From Euphorbia lathyris (taxonomy: Eukaryota; Streptophyta; Magnoliopsida; Malpighiales; Euphorbiaceae): a stretch of 64,000 nucleotides of DNA. The stretch is taken from positions 40,136,501 to 40,200,500 of the forward strand of contig NC_088919.1 in NCBI RefSeq assembly GCF_963576675.1, given 5' to 3'. Shown in pieces: positions 36,301 to 47,199 of this stretch (position 1 is the first letter of the stretch; every line of letters begins with the position of its first letter). Position numbers and translations under genes: made by a program. Below the pieces are notes generated by a model, which saw only the letters and a program-made list of their open reading frames with translations, was not told the DNA's origin and made no database searches.

Positions 36301-36507
36301 TTTGTGGACTCTTACGGTGCCGCCTAGTCGTACTAGGTTAAGGCTAGTCTTTCTGCCATTTTGTGCGAGAATCTTGGCCGGAGTGGACTTCTTTACGCTC
36401 ATTGAAACCTTGGATTAACATCGAAAAACTCAGAATAAACTATTATGGGAGAGAACAACGTAGAATTACTTCGGAAAGTTCCAATCAACGAAGGCAAATA
36501 TTGTTGA

Positions 36508-37295
36508 ATGGAAGAAGAATCTCAGGCTGAAAGATGGTGCGCGATGGGGCGAATACAAATGCAGAAACCATTGAATGTACAATTCTTATCGTCATCATTA
36601 CGGGGATAGTGGCAAATGAATAGGTTCCTTATTGAGGAAGGAGAGGATGGAAGATTCGTCTGTGAATTTCAGTCTCGTAGGGATAGGGACAAAATCCTAC
36701 GTGAGGGACCATGAATATTCGAACGAAACCTGATTCTATTGGCTGGGGTCTATGGACACGAGAAACCATCTGAAATACCTCTGACACATTGCCAATTATG
36801 GGTTCAGATTTATGACTTGCCTCTAAATCAGCGAAATCCAAAGATGATACACGTGATTGGGTCGAAGTGGGAACTGTGGTACAGACGGCAGATACTGATA
36901 TCAAAGCAATTGGAAAATATGTTAGAATCCGAATAAGCATTGATGTTCAGAAACCTATATGCTAAGGAAGATACAAGTGCAGAACAACAAAAGGGAATCA
37001 GGATGGGTTTATTTTAAGTATGAGCGGTTGGCGAACTATTGTTATTAGCGTGGAGTTCTGGGGCGTAATCACGATGATTGTGACACTATACCTGATGACA
37101 TTGAAAGAGAGACAACCTAGTACAGGCAGAATTCCAGAAGTTCAGAATGAAAAAGAGGTTGATCAAGTAAGGTCACGAAAAAGAAGAATGATGGAAGATG
37201 TTGAGATGACAAAAGCTAACGACTCAAAAAAGGCTTGTGTCAATTTTAATGAGTCCCAAAGGGTGGCGACCAGCAAAGGGCCCCACCCTCAGTAA
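36508..37295 (+). pseudogene. LINE ORF1 relic (DUF4283 and zinc knuckle)
   Basis: From ATG 36508 (MEEESQAERWC) the frame has a TAG after about 30 codons and a TGA near 36711. It then reads the DUF4283-like blocks FLIEEGEDGRFVCEFQSR, ILLAGVYG and LWVQIYDLPLNQRNPKM. A knuckle-like piece (KYERLANYCY, stop, RGVLGRNHDDC) follows near 37018-37080. The last part is a charged tail ending at TAA 37293-37295, whose last base is the A of the ORF2 ATG. Confidence 0.7.
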
Positions 37296-39109
37296 TGAAA
37301 ACCATGAGTTGGAATGTTCAAGGAATGGACAATCATTGGACATTCTGTACCCTCAAAATAATAATTAGGGAACAAAGTCCGAACATCCTTTTCCCAATGG
37401 AGACTCAAATAGAGAAAAGGAATTCATGCAATCCAAGTCAATGTTTTACTGATTATAATTTCTTTATTCTTGAAGCTATTGGTAATAGTGGTGGTCTAAT
37501 ACTAGGGTGGAGGAAGGAGTGGGATCTCAGAATTAATCGATATTCCAACCATTGCATCTACTTTTTATGTGTATCCCGAAGGGCATAACGTGTGGAGGGG
37601 GATGAGAACCTATGGTTGGCCTGAAAAGCAAAAGAAGTATCTGACATGGGAGTTGATGAAGTTTTCAAGTCGGGCAGATTCACACCCTTTCTTATGCTTT
37701 GGGGACTTCAATGAGATTCTGTGGGAATCGAAAAAGTAGAGAGGTAGAACCCGGGATGATAGAGATATGGAGGCTTTTTAGCAATGCCTAGAGGACTGTG
37801 ACCTACAGGACATCGAAGTAGTGGGATTAGGATACACGTGGTATAGTCGCAGAGGGAGAGTTGAGGCTATTTAGGAACGCTTGGACTGCTTCCTCACAAA
37901 CAGGCTGAAAGTGGTCCTTCCTGAGATTGTTGCCTTTTCTGATTTTATCGCATTTGCGAACCCGAAAAATGGACCGAGCTTTGTAAGGGATATCGGCTCA
38001 AAGCTGACAGAAGAGCAACGGATCTTACTAAACGAGTCGTACACCAAGGAGGAGGTTCACGCAGCTCTAATGCAGATACACCTGATGGTATGTCAGCTCT
38101 ATTTTATCAATCATATTGGGATATTGTGGGTGATGAAATCACTAAATGTGTACAAAATATTCTGACCTCGGGTTCCATGCCTGCTGATTTGAACCACGCT
38201 TTTATTTCCTTAATTCCTAAAATTAAGAACCCATCTAGAATGACTGAACTCTGACTTATAGATCTATGCAATGCCCTATACAAAATTGTCTCCACGACAA
38301 TAGCTAACAGGCTGAAAGTGGTCCTTCCTGACCTCATACATGATACTCAGTCGGCTTTTATATATGGCAGAATGATAACTGATAATGCTATTATAGCTTT
38401 TGAGACTTTCCATAGTATGAAAACTAGATTGAAGCGATCTAAGGGACACTTCGCTATGAAAATTGACATGAGCAAGGCATACGATCGAATTGAATGGGAT
38501 TTTCCGAGGCTTCTACTTGAACAAATAGACTTCCTGGATCATTTTGTTAAATTGATTTTGATGTGTGTCTTTCTTGGTAAATAGTCAGCCGTTAGAAGTA
38601 ATTACACCAAAACGAGAACTTAGGCAAGGAGACTCAATCTCCCCTTACCTATCCCACTTTTGTGTTGAAGCCCTGTCAGTAAATATCAGGAAAGCAGTTG
38701 ACAACCGAGAACTCAATAGGATCCAAATTAGTCGGTCTAACCTGGTAATTTCTCACATGTTTTTCGCTGATGGCTCAATTCTATTTGGAAGGGCAGATTT
38801 GCATGAAGCATTGATCATTAAAGGGGTACTGAATATATACACACATGCTTCGAGACAAATGGTTGATTTTGATAAGTTAGAAATTTTCTTTAGTGGAGGG
38901 GTTCCCAGTGAACGGAGAGGGGATATTTGTACAATATTACAAGTGAACGAGACTGGTGCTTTCCCGAACTACATGGGTCTCCCGATAATAATTGGCAAAT
39001 AAAAAGAAAGTTGTGTTCGCAGGTATAAAGGAAAGAATAAAATGCAGACTGAAAGGATGGGAAGAGAAATTTCTCTCGTCCGGTGGCAAGGAAGTGCTAA
39101 TTAATGGTG
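37295..39109 (+). pseudogene. LINE ORF2 relic (endonuclease and reverse transcriptase)
   Basis: ATG 37295 opens MKTMSWNVQGMDNHWT, the endonuclease start. Later pieces include CFGDFNEILW and LGYTWYSRRG, with stops between. The RT follows in two frames: NALYKIVSTTIANRLK, IDMSKAYDRIEWDF, then LRQGDSISPYLSHFC. The active site reads MFFADGSILF where FADD is expected, so a catalytic Asp has become Gly. The copy ends after EKFLSSGGKEVLINGV at the MITE border. No zf-RVT or RNase H part remains. Confidence 0.8.
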
Positions 39110-39112
39110 TAA

Positions 39113-39523
39113 GAGCATCCACAGTGGTTGGTAACAACCATTGTGACTTTAGTTGGAATAGTAACAAGGTTAAGTAACATCCCACTAGAGGGGAGTAGTT
39201 TTTCAAAATTTTATGGAGTCAAAAATAAATTATGAATTAATAATATGTATTAAAATTGTAATTTACTAGGACTGAAAGAGTAAATTAACATGTTAATTTT
39301 AGAAATATAAAAACCTCATCACTTGCTAAGATTTGTGCGTGTACCACATCCAGTCCAGCAATGAGTTGTGGTTTTCAATTGCTTAGAATTCGGATTTTAA
39401 GGAAAAACAAAAAGCTTGATACTCTATTCTATAACAAACTAAAATATGTTATAACCACTTCAGTGGTTTGTTGTTAGTCCACATAGGATAGTAACAACAA
39501 AATAATGACCAATAGAGTTGGTC
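39113..39523. mobile_element. Tourist/Harbinger-like MITE at the end of the LINE relic
   Basis: The start GAGCATCCACAGTGG resembles the GAGCATCCACAATGG ends common in plant Harbinger MITEs. The right end read inward is GACCAACTCTATTGG (9 of 15 identical). Both sides carry TAA (39110-39112, 39524-39526). The inner GGTAACAACCA pairs with TGTTGTTACTATCC near the right end. Non-coding. Confidence 0.65.
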
Positions 39524-39574
39524 TAATACAAATTTTCAAGTTTTAGTCCTCAAGTTTATTTTCTCAAGTTTACT

Positions 39575-39700
39575 CTGCAATTTTATTTTGTTTGTTCTTC
39601 AATTATTTCTGTAAAGTTCATGTCATTTTAATAATCAAATCCTTTAAAACTGTACGATCTCTTTATTCCTCAGAGTCATTCAATACTGAAAAGTTAGTAG
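39575..39700. repeat. Dispersed repeat, copy 2 (partner 22905-23030)
   Basis: Same block as copy 1, with TTCTTCAATTATTTCTGTAA and TCTCTTTATTCCTCAGAGTC. The surrounding 39527-40107 region shows nothing else. Confidence 0.55.
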
Positions 39701-41307
39701 GTGTATTTTATTCTATAATTCAATAATACTATAATTATCTTACCCTCGCATTTACCAGAAAAGTTACAAACAACTTCATTAATCAGTATGAATAGGGTAA
39801 TTCATATGTAGCTTAACCCCTGTACAAACTAAAAATTAGAGCATACTAAAAAAAAACATTATATTAATCAATAATACCAATTCAAACAACTTAAGCACAA
39901 TCGATTTACCAGTTTATTTAGGTATATATGACTTGAAGCTCAAGCAAACTACAAAAAAACCAATTAAACTTGATTCAGTATAAATATTTCAAATCCAAAT
40001 TTTAGTAGAGACAATAAATTTTTAATTGAAAAATCACGTACAAATAAATATTGATATAAATCAGGTACACTCAACCCCATTATTACCTTAATTTAGTTTG
40101 ACCATAATCAAACACTTGTACTCTTAGTTAAAGAAGTAAAAGTGACCGATGATGCAAATCCCACTCCCTTCCCTATATCAGCCGTAAACGTGTCATAACG
40201 CAGAAAAAGCTCAGCAAGCATAACTCTAGACAATAGCACCACCAAATCTTTAGCAGGACACTGTTTATCCTCAGCCGTTGGATCTTTAGTTTGACGATCA
40301 TTTGACCAGTAAACATATTTCAACAGCTTCTCTCCTTCTTCTCCTACAAATCTATGGCTCACAAACTCTGTCGGATTATCAAAAACTCTAGGATCGTTTG
40401 TAGCGAATGGCTGATACCCAAATATCATTTCCCCTTTTTTGATCTCGTACGCTGCGTCATGGCTATGGATAATCATATCTTCCTTGGCTTTACCGTACTG
40501 GTACGGTACGGGAGGTTCGATTCTTAAAGATTCGTAGACCACTGATTTAGTCAAAGTCATCTTATCCAACGCTTGGAAAGTGATCCCGCCTTCTTCATTA
40601 ACAACGGTCCTGATTTCGTTAGCGAGTTGAGAGTGTAATTTTTCACCTGCGAGGGCGACGTACTTGATCAGTGTAGGAAAGACTACTTTCATTCCTCCAT
40701 ATGCGTTGAAACCTGCGATAAGAAAGAAGTACAATAATTATCTCTCAACAAAAAAACAAAGGTACAATAATTAATTGTTTCAAAAAAATTTTGTTTAAAT
40801 GAGTACACATGTTTAAAATATAACTATTGTTTTTTTTTTTGAGGAAAAAATATAACAATTGTTTTTCATTGCATAAAATAAAATAACTAGATTCAAAATA
40901 CTATAAAATTTACTAAGGTAGGATCAAAATTTATAGATATAATTTTTTTTTGGAAAAACAATAATAAAATCGATATTATTTTATCTATTTACAAATAGAA
41001 ATATATATATATATATTTTAAAAAAGACATGTAATTTATATGATTACAAAATAAGAAATTTGACAAACACCGACAATATGACACAGATTTATTCACCACA
41101 AAGGTTTTATTTATAACTTTACCTAATTTTTTATTTAAAAAAACTAATATTACTTATCATGAACCAATTGAAATAAAAGTTAAAGCTAATAGTTAAGGTT
41201 TAATTATAAATTTTTATATTAATCTTTGATATATCTGTACATGCAAATGACAAACACATGCTCCTCTAATCATATGCTTTTAATTCTATAAATTAATAAC
41301 GTTGTCA

Positions 41308-41425
41308 GGATTCAAACCCTCAATCGTTTAGTCCAAGAAGCTCTCGTACCATGTCATAAAACCAATTGAATTAAAAACTCAAACTAATAGAGATCTAATC
41401 GTAGATCTTATATTAATCTCTAACA
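41308..41425 (-). repeat. SINE-like, tRNA-related repeat in the CYP74 intron
   Basis: On the minus strand ATGGTACGAGAGC (41343-41354 region) resembles a Pol III A box, and AGGGTTTGAATCC (41308-41320) resembles a B box, about 35 bp apart. Next to them is the AAACCAATTGAATTAAAAAC block that recurs at 33999 and 41161. Ends and target duplication were not resolved, so this is a candidate only. Confidence 0.4.
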
Positions 41426-41427
41426 CT

Positions 41428-41814
41428 GGCTCTGTTTGGTAAACATCTTTTTAGGGTAAAAATAGAGGTTTGAGCCACTTTAGATGTTTTGATTAGTCAA
41501 ACCTCTAATAGTGATATTTGATGGAAAAAGGTTTGAAAAAGTTTATTGAGTCTAAAAAACTAATTTTGAAAAAGCTCATTTTATGAGACTTTTCAATTAA
41601 TTTATTGCCCCATCTCTTTTGAGTGACATTTTTATCTCTATTTACTATCCTCTAACTCCAAATCAAGACTTTACCATGTCATTGTCATTTTACACACACA
41701 CAAAAAAAAAAAGCTATTAACCATCAATTAAGTTTTACTAAACAAATTTACACAATTAGCTAATCAAATCAGCTAACCAAAATAGTAATTAGCTAACCGC
41801 TATTTGCCAAAAAG
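41428..41814. mobile_element. hAT-like MITE inside the CYP74 intron
   Basis: A 387-bp element starting GGCTCTGTTTGGTAAAC and ending GCTATTTGCCAAAAAG, flanked by TAACACT on both sides (41421-41427, 41815-41821; 7 of an expected 8 bp). Its right part has repeated AGCTAA and AATCAGCTAACC motifs, as in the MITE at 4891. Non-coding. Confidence 0.65.
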
Positions 41815-42839
41815 TAACACTGTATTTACTAGCGTTAAAGTGAAGAACTACAAATTATCTAAAAAAATGAAAACATCCTCAAAATACCAACAAACAAAGA
41901 AACAGTTGCATCACATCAATCAAATAGAACCTAAATGTCATTTTAGTGTAATTTTCTCAAACCTATGCTTACCTGCAAGAAACACAAGATTATGGCAAGC
42001 TTCGTCTCTTTCGATACCAAAAGTTTTCTCAGCTTCATCCAACAATCCACCACAATTCTCATAAAAAGCATTATAAAGCTTGTTATAGTCAGATTTCACC
42101 AACAAGAATGGTAATTTAAACGTATGAACCAAAAAATCATCCAAATATTTAAAAAAACTAGGCAATCCTATGGAAGCAAGAGGAGCAAGTTGTAAAACCA
42201 GCCATGTATCTAAAATCGAAGGTCCTTTACTCCCAAGTTCAGTATCAGAAGGATCTTTATCACACAACAGATTAAACACAAAATTAAAAGCCATAGAATC
42301 CGACAAAGAAGAGAAATCAGCTTTCTTCTCCGACGAAGAAATCTCATCTTCAATACCGATAAACAATTCCGAAACAGAGGGATGAATGTTCTATGTTTGG
42401 ATGCAAGAATAGAGAGAAAGAACGATTTCAGTGAGGTATGATTGGGTTCAGAAGGGTCAAGATAAGCACAGACACGGTGGCCGCCGGTGAAAGAGAGGGA
42501 AGGCAAGTAAGTTCCGTCGAGAACGTTTCGTTTTTCGACTTTAGAGGTGTCGAAGAGGATCGGGAATGAGACGGAGTCGAGAAGAGCGATGACTTTAGGG
42601 TTTCCGGCGATGAAAGGACCTGGAGGCATGTTTGTTCTGATGACGGTTGAATTGTATTTTTGGATACGGGTTTTGAAGAATTGATGTTCGCCTTGGTTGT
42701 AAAAGTAATCTAATCGGTCTTTTATGGCGCCGAAGAAAGGGAAGCCATAGGTGCCTGGGATTGGCTTCAATGGAAGTTTTGATGAAGAAGATGAAGACAT
42801 TGTTGTTGTTTTTGGTTGTTATAATGGGTTTTGTTATTG

Positions 42840-42847
42840 TATATATA
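42840..42847 (-). promoter_or_regulatory. Possible TATA box of the CYP74 gene
   Basis: TATATATA on the minus strand, 40 bp upstream of the CYP74 ATG. This implies a very short 5' leader; with such AT-rich DNA it may be chance. Confidence 0.35.
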
Positions 42848-43021
42848 AAGAAAATCTTTTGGATTTGGAAATGGTGGATCATGTTTATATTTTTTGACCA
42901 TGTGTTCTTTATTATGTCGCAACTGTGTTCTCCAACTTTCAATTGTAACAACTTACCTTTAAACTTATCAAGTTGTAAAGTATAATCCTAAATTGGGAAT
43001 TTTGTTACCCCGTACTTGAAA

Positions 43022-43276
43022 GGGCCCGTTTGGTTGCTACTTTTCATGCTCCTTTTTGCATTTTCATTTCAAAAGGAAGAGTTTTAGGTGTTTGGTTAGT
43101 GATCTCCTGCTTGCCTTTTAAATCTGAAAAACATCATTAGGTGTTTGGTTAATGATCTTATGTTTGTCTTTCACACCTAAAAAACAGCTTTTTTTCAAAA
43201 AGCAAACAGCAAACCGTAACAGCAAACAGCAAACTGTAACAGCAAACAGCAAACAGTAGATAAAACAAACGGGCCC
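43022..43276. mobile_element. MITE family 'tttgcc', copy 3
   Basis: Ends GGGCCCGTTTGGTTGC and AAAACAAACGGGCCC are good inverted repeats. Inside, GTTTTAGGTGTTTGGTTAGT occurs twice in variants, and AACAGCAAACAGCAAAC forms a small tandem run. This copy is the best preserved of the three. Confidence 0.7.
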
Positions 43277-44213
43277 GCAACCGTAAAAACTTTCTCCAAA
43301 TTTGTATCACGCCAAAGATCTGATTATCACATTCCGCGAGTATTGCAGTTTTTGTATTTCACGTGTTTCTTCAATTACAGTCCATGTCAGCAATTTGGGA
43401 TTATTTTTACAATTGAACAAGTTTGAGGGGTTGTATTTTACAATTGAACAAGTTTAAGAGGTAAATTGTTACAATTGAAAGTTTAAGATAGCAATGGCAA
43501 CATTTAAACAAGTTTAGAGGGCTATTTGTATTAGGCAAAATGATCCAAATGGTGGATCATGTTTATATTTGTTGACCATGTGTTTTTTATTATGTTAATT
43601 AAATTTGGCGTGTGAGATTAAAATATATGTATATTAGATTTGATACGGCAAACAAAATCCAATAATAAAGTTAAAGAAATTTATTCTTTTCATTTTTTTT
43701 ACTTGTAAAATCTCTAATTAAATATAGTTTTTACATACTTTTCGATTCAAGTCTTGTTTTGCACATCATAATATTGACAACAAATGATTATATTTCACTG
43801 ATTGGGTTGTTTGAATTTGGGATTTTTTTGTTGTTGTCTACGATTGAAATTGGAAAAAAAAGTTGGGCATTGTGTTCGATTTGTAAATGAGTCGTTTATA
43901 AACACGATTTATTAGCTTGGTTTGTAAACGAGCTAAGTTTGAGTATGTTAAAGCTCGGTTCGCAAGCTCGCAAGCAGGCTTGATTAAAACATTTATAAAC
44001 ATATTTTAGTTTTATAGAAAACTATATAGTTTTGTGTTAGTTTACAAATATCTAAACTTAATATTATTTCATTTGCTATTAGATGAATTCGTTCACAAAC
44101 ATAATAAATAAGTAATAGACGAACTATCTGTAAACATTTTGTTTATTTATTCACGAACTTTGCTTTTGAGCTTGTTTATATACACAATTAAAGAGCTATT
44201 TACGAGCACACTA
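43277..44213. other. Non-coding region upstream of the Helitron cluster
   Basis: Contains short direct repeats of TTACAATTGAACAAGTTT (43410-43460) and a segment rich in 'agctcg' and 'aacatttataaac' words (43880-44170) that may be an old repeat. No gene. Confidence 0.4.
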
Positions 44214-45889
44214 CATATACTATATATAATAGCGGAAGCAGAGAGAAATAAGGAGAAGTGTTTTATAGGTCTTTTTGATGAGTTGTCAAACGTAGTAAAA
44301 AATCAAGATTAAAAAGATTTAATTAATAAAAAATAACCGATTTATATTTATAATAAATTAAACAATTACTAGCCCATTAATTAAAATAATAAAAGAAAGT
44401 AAGAGTTACGGGAAGATGAAAAAACACAAAGCAAAGGAAATCAAAAAGTCACAAATAAACTTCTATATGAAGCATGATAGATAATATGTCGTCATTATAT
44501 TCACTGGTCATAATAGATAGTATTATGTTTCTGAAGGTAATTATTCGGTTTTTTCCATATGTTGTAGTTATTTTGTTTCAGTTGTTTTGTTGTTTTATTT
44601 TTATTAAACAATAGTTGTTATAGTTTCATCTTTCAGATCCATTTCTGTCGTTACCCAGGTTTTATACCTCTCGCTACATTTTCCATGTTTTTCTTTTTTA
44701 TTTGTCTTTTTTTTTCAAACTGATATCTCCAATTGAAGAAATCCGATAGAAATAGAAGATCCATGGACAACTAAAATCGGGAAACACAAAAGTGTCAAAA
44801 ATTATAAGAAATTCTTACATTTCACAAGGTAATTATTCGATTTTTTTCCATATGTTGTAGTTATTTTTGTTCTCAATTGTGTTATTGTTTTATTTTTATT
44901 AAACAATAGTTGTTATAGTTTTATCTTTCAGAGATGAAATTCCATTTCTGTCGTTACCCATTTTCCATACCTCTCGCTACCTTATCCATGTTTTCTTTTT
45001 TATTTGTCATTTTTTTAAAATGACTAAAATAAAGATTTTGTATATTTGCATTCTTTTTTAGTATATGTTGCTAGGTGTTATCGTTTCGATTGTTAACTTT
45101 AACTAAATTTAGATTTCCGGCTTTATATGAACTCAATTTTTAGCTTTAATCGAAGTTAGATTAATTTTTCTAATTCGAAACCTGTTGAAATCCACTCATT
45201 TTTTTTAGTTTGAGTTTATCTAATTGATATGGATTGTATTTTTTTTGTGCATTTTGGAACAAATAGATATAAAGTTTCACACAATAATTGTTCATTGAAA
45301 TTTTGAGACATATTGAATAAAATATTAAAGAGGTATTGAAATATTATACTTATAATGAAGTTTATTTCAATATAAATTATGTTATATTATTATTATTATT
45401 ATCAAGAAATTATTTTTTTCTCAGTTCTCTAGACAAAGAGATTGTAAGCGTCTAATGCACTTGATAAAATGTTATTCTTGAAGAATTTTGATTATGCTAG
45501 ATTCAAATTCAAAATGAAGGTAAATAAAAATAAATTTTGATGCTTAAAAATCCTAAAAATGTACATTAACTATGAGATATTGAGATAATTGCTTTTGCAA
45601 CATTGACTTATATAGTTTTTAACTATTATATTATGGTTTGTACAAAATTATTAGTATTTCAAGAGTTTTTAACATATGAAAATGAAACATGATCATAGGA
45701 CAAGTTGTTGGAAAATATTATTTAAAAAAAGATTATTATTTGAATCTCTTCAAATTCTCAAATGTTGAGCATAATGATTCTAATTAATATACATAATATA
45801 AAAAAAAATTCATAGCATGATATAAAATTACTTAAAAGTAAATATGTCAAATTATTTATTTATCTAAATTATATAAAAGTTTCATTCTT
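44214..45889 (+). mobile_element. Non-autonomous Helitron, copy A (3' terminus lost)
   Basis: Begins TATACTATATATAAT followed by GCGGAAGCAGAGAGAAAT and is similar to copy B over almost its whole length. The first TC of the 5' end is altered (CA). It has two of the roughly 300-bp internal units and lacks the 1.05-kb segment found in copies B and C. Homology stops at AAAAGTTTCAT (about 45889), before the hairpin and CTAG end. No Rep/helicase gene is present. Confidence 0.75.
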
Positions 45890-46149
45890 CTGGATTCAGA
45901 GTTGGTTATATGTCAATAATTTCTTTTTCTTTTATATAAATTTTTTTATTCGTTTGCCATATACATTAAGATGGTCTTAATTAATTGGTATATGTATATG
46001 TGAATAATTTTTCAAAATGAAAGTAGGTTATAAGGGTGAATTAAACCTACGAAATTAAGTGAAGTTTGAGGTTGTCTTTATTTCATGAGAAAACAATAAT
46101 CACCTACTACTACTGTTTCTTTCTTCTAATCTATACTATATATAATCTA
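45890..46149. other. Spacer between Helitron copies A and B
   Basis: AT-rich. It ends with an extra copy of TCTATACTATATATAATC (from 46130) just before the copy B start, so the Helitron 5' end sequence is doubled here. Confidence 0.5.
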
Positions 46150-46312
46150 TCTATACTATATATAATTACGGAAGCAGAGAGAAATGAGAAGAAGTGTTTT
46201 AGAGGTTTTTTTGATGAGTTGTCAACATAGTAAAAAATCAGATTAAAAATATTTAATTAATTAAAAATAACAAATTTATATTTATAATATATTAAATAAT
46301 TACTAGCCTATT

Positions 46313-47152
46313 GCTTTGAGGGATTGCCCGAATAGTAGAAAGGTTTGGGAAGGGGTCCTTCCTCACCACATCCTTCCTTCCTTTATGGGGTTCTCTGATA
46401 TTGACTGGTTCTCTGAAGGCGTTAATGGGAATTTGTTGGCCAGTATGGAGCACGGGGCTATTCTCTTCGCTATTATTTGTCACCAAATGTGGAAATGGAG
46501 GAATGAAGAGTTATTTGCTGAGAAGACTGTCTTTATTCCTGACCTCCGGTTTTACTTCTCGAAAAAACTCTCTGTTATTACAAAGAGTTTTGAAGGAGAG
46601 CCCCTGGTTCACCCCTCCCCGGTTAAAGATGTCCAGTTAGTTGGTTGGAGGAAGCCCAGGGAAGGGGTTGTCAAGTTGAATACGGATGGCTCCTGCCTTA
46701 GTAATGGCAGAATTGCTGCTGGTGGAGTTCTTCGAGATGCTGGTGGCGCCTGGCTGGCTGGGTTTACCCATAACTTAGGTACGGGCTCCTCCTTTACTGC
46801 GGAGCTTTGGGGGATCTTGTCTGGCATTAAACTCGCCATTCGCATGGGTGTTAAAAGACTTTCGGTGGAGTCTGACAATTTGGAGGCTATCAACAGGATT
46901 TCAGATAGACAGGCTGTTTGTCTTAAGAGTCAGAATCTCATTAAAGCCATCTTGAGGCTTCGTCATGCCTTCGATTCTCTTACCTTCTCCCATATTTATA
47001 GGGAGCAAAACCGCGTGGCGGATCGCTTGGCAGCTGCTGGGCATGGGGGGATGTTAGGTGTTTCTACCCTTTCCGTTCCTCCTTCTTTTCTGTTACCTTC
47101 TCTTCTTGAGGATATGATTGGGGTCAGTCTTCCTAGACTGATCCCGGGTTAG
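46313..47152 (+). pseudogene. LINE ORF2 C-terminus, open RNase H domain
   Basis: The frame opens at the first base of the insertion (ALRDCPNSRKVWEG) and runs 279 codons to a TAG without a break. It starts in the zf-RVT tail and contains a complete plant RNase H (RVT_3) domain with the four acidic positions: LNTDGSC, FTAELWGI, VESDNLEA and NRVADRLAA. There is no start codon or promoter of its own, so it is an untranslated fragment unless transcribed by chance. Its intact state points to a recent insertion. Confidence 0.88.
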
Positions 47153-47199
47153 GTTTTTGTTTGTTTGTTTTTTTCTTCCCTTCTTACCAAAAAAAAATA
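46313..47199 (+). mobile_element. 5'-truncated LINE tail inside Helitron B
   Basis: An 887-bp insertion bounded by the exact 19-bp duplication AAATAATTACTAGCCTATT (46294-46312 and 47200-47218) and ending in an A-rich tail. Copies A and C have the uninterrupted site, which proves that the insertion came after Helitron amplification. Confidence 0.93.

Larger units (their letters stand above)
36508..39112 (+). mobile_element. Decayed LINE, internally deleted and 3'-truncated
   Basis: ORF1- and ORF2-like parts lie in order but carry many stops and frameshifts. The endonuclease is joined early to the RT, so part of the linker is missing, and everything after the start of the RT-distal domain is lost where a MITE sits (39113). 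It is much older than the LINE at 5693-11246. The phrase RLKVVLPE/DL appears twice (37900 and 38310), which suggests a local duplication or recombination. Confidence 0.8.
40108..42800 (-). pseudogene. CYP74: CYP74 cytochrome P450 (allene oxide synthase / hydroperoxide lyase family), frame broken
   Basis: CYP74 enzymes convert fatty acid hydroperoxides to allene oxides, aldehydes or divinyl ethers without O2 or reductase. Exons: 41973-42800 (ATG 42798-42800) and 40108-40712 (stop TGA 40108-40110), with a 1260-bp GT/AG intron. Motifs: LPLKPIPGTYGFPFFGAIKDR at the N-terminus, no transit peptide, I-helix region FLAGFNAYGGMKVVFP across the splice site, IEPPVPYQYGKAKEDM, FGYQPFATNDPRVFD and heme loop DKQCPAKDLVVL with the Cys ligand. 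This pattern is closest to CYP74C/D. Near 42366-42370 about 13 bp seem to be missing, because the frame changes between FIPLFRN and FIGIEDEIS. Summed exons are 1433 bp, not a multiple of three. Everything else looks intact, so the loss is recent, or is a sequencing or assembly error. Usual length is about 480 residues. Confidence 0.88.
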
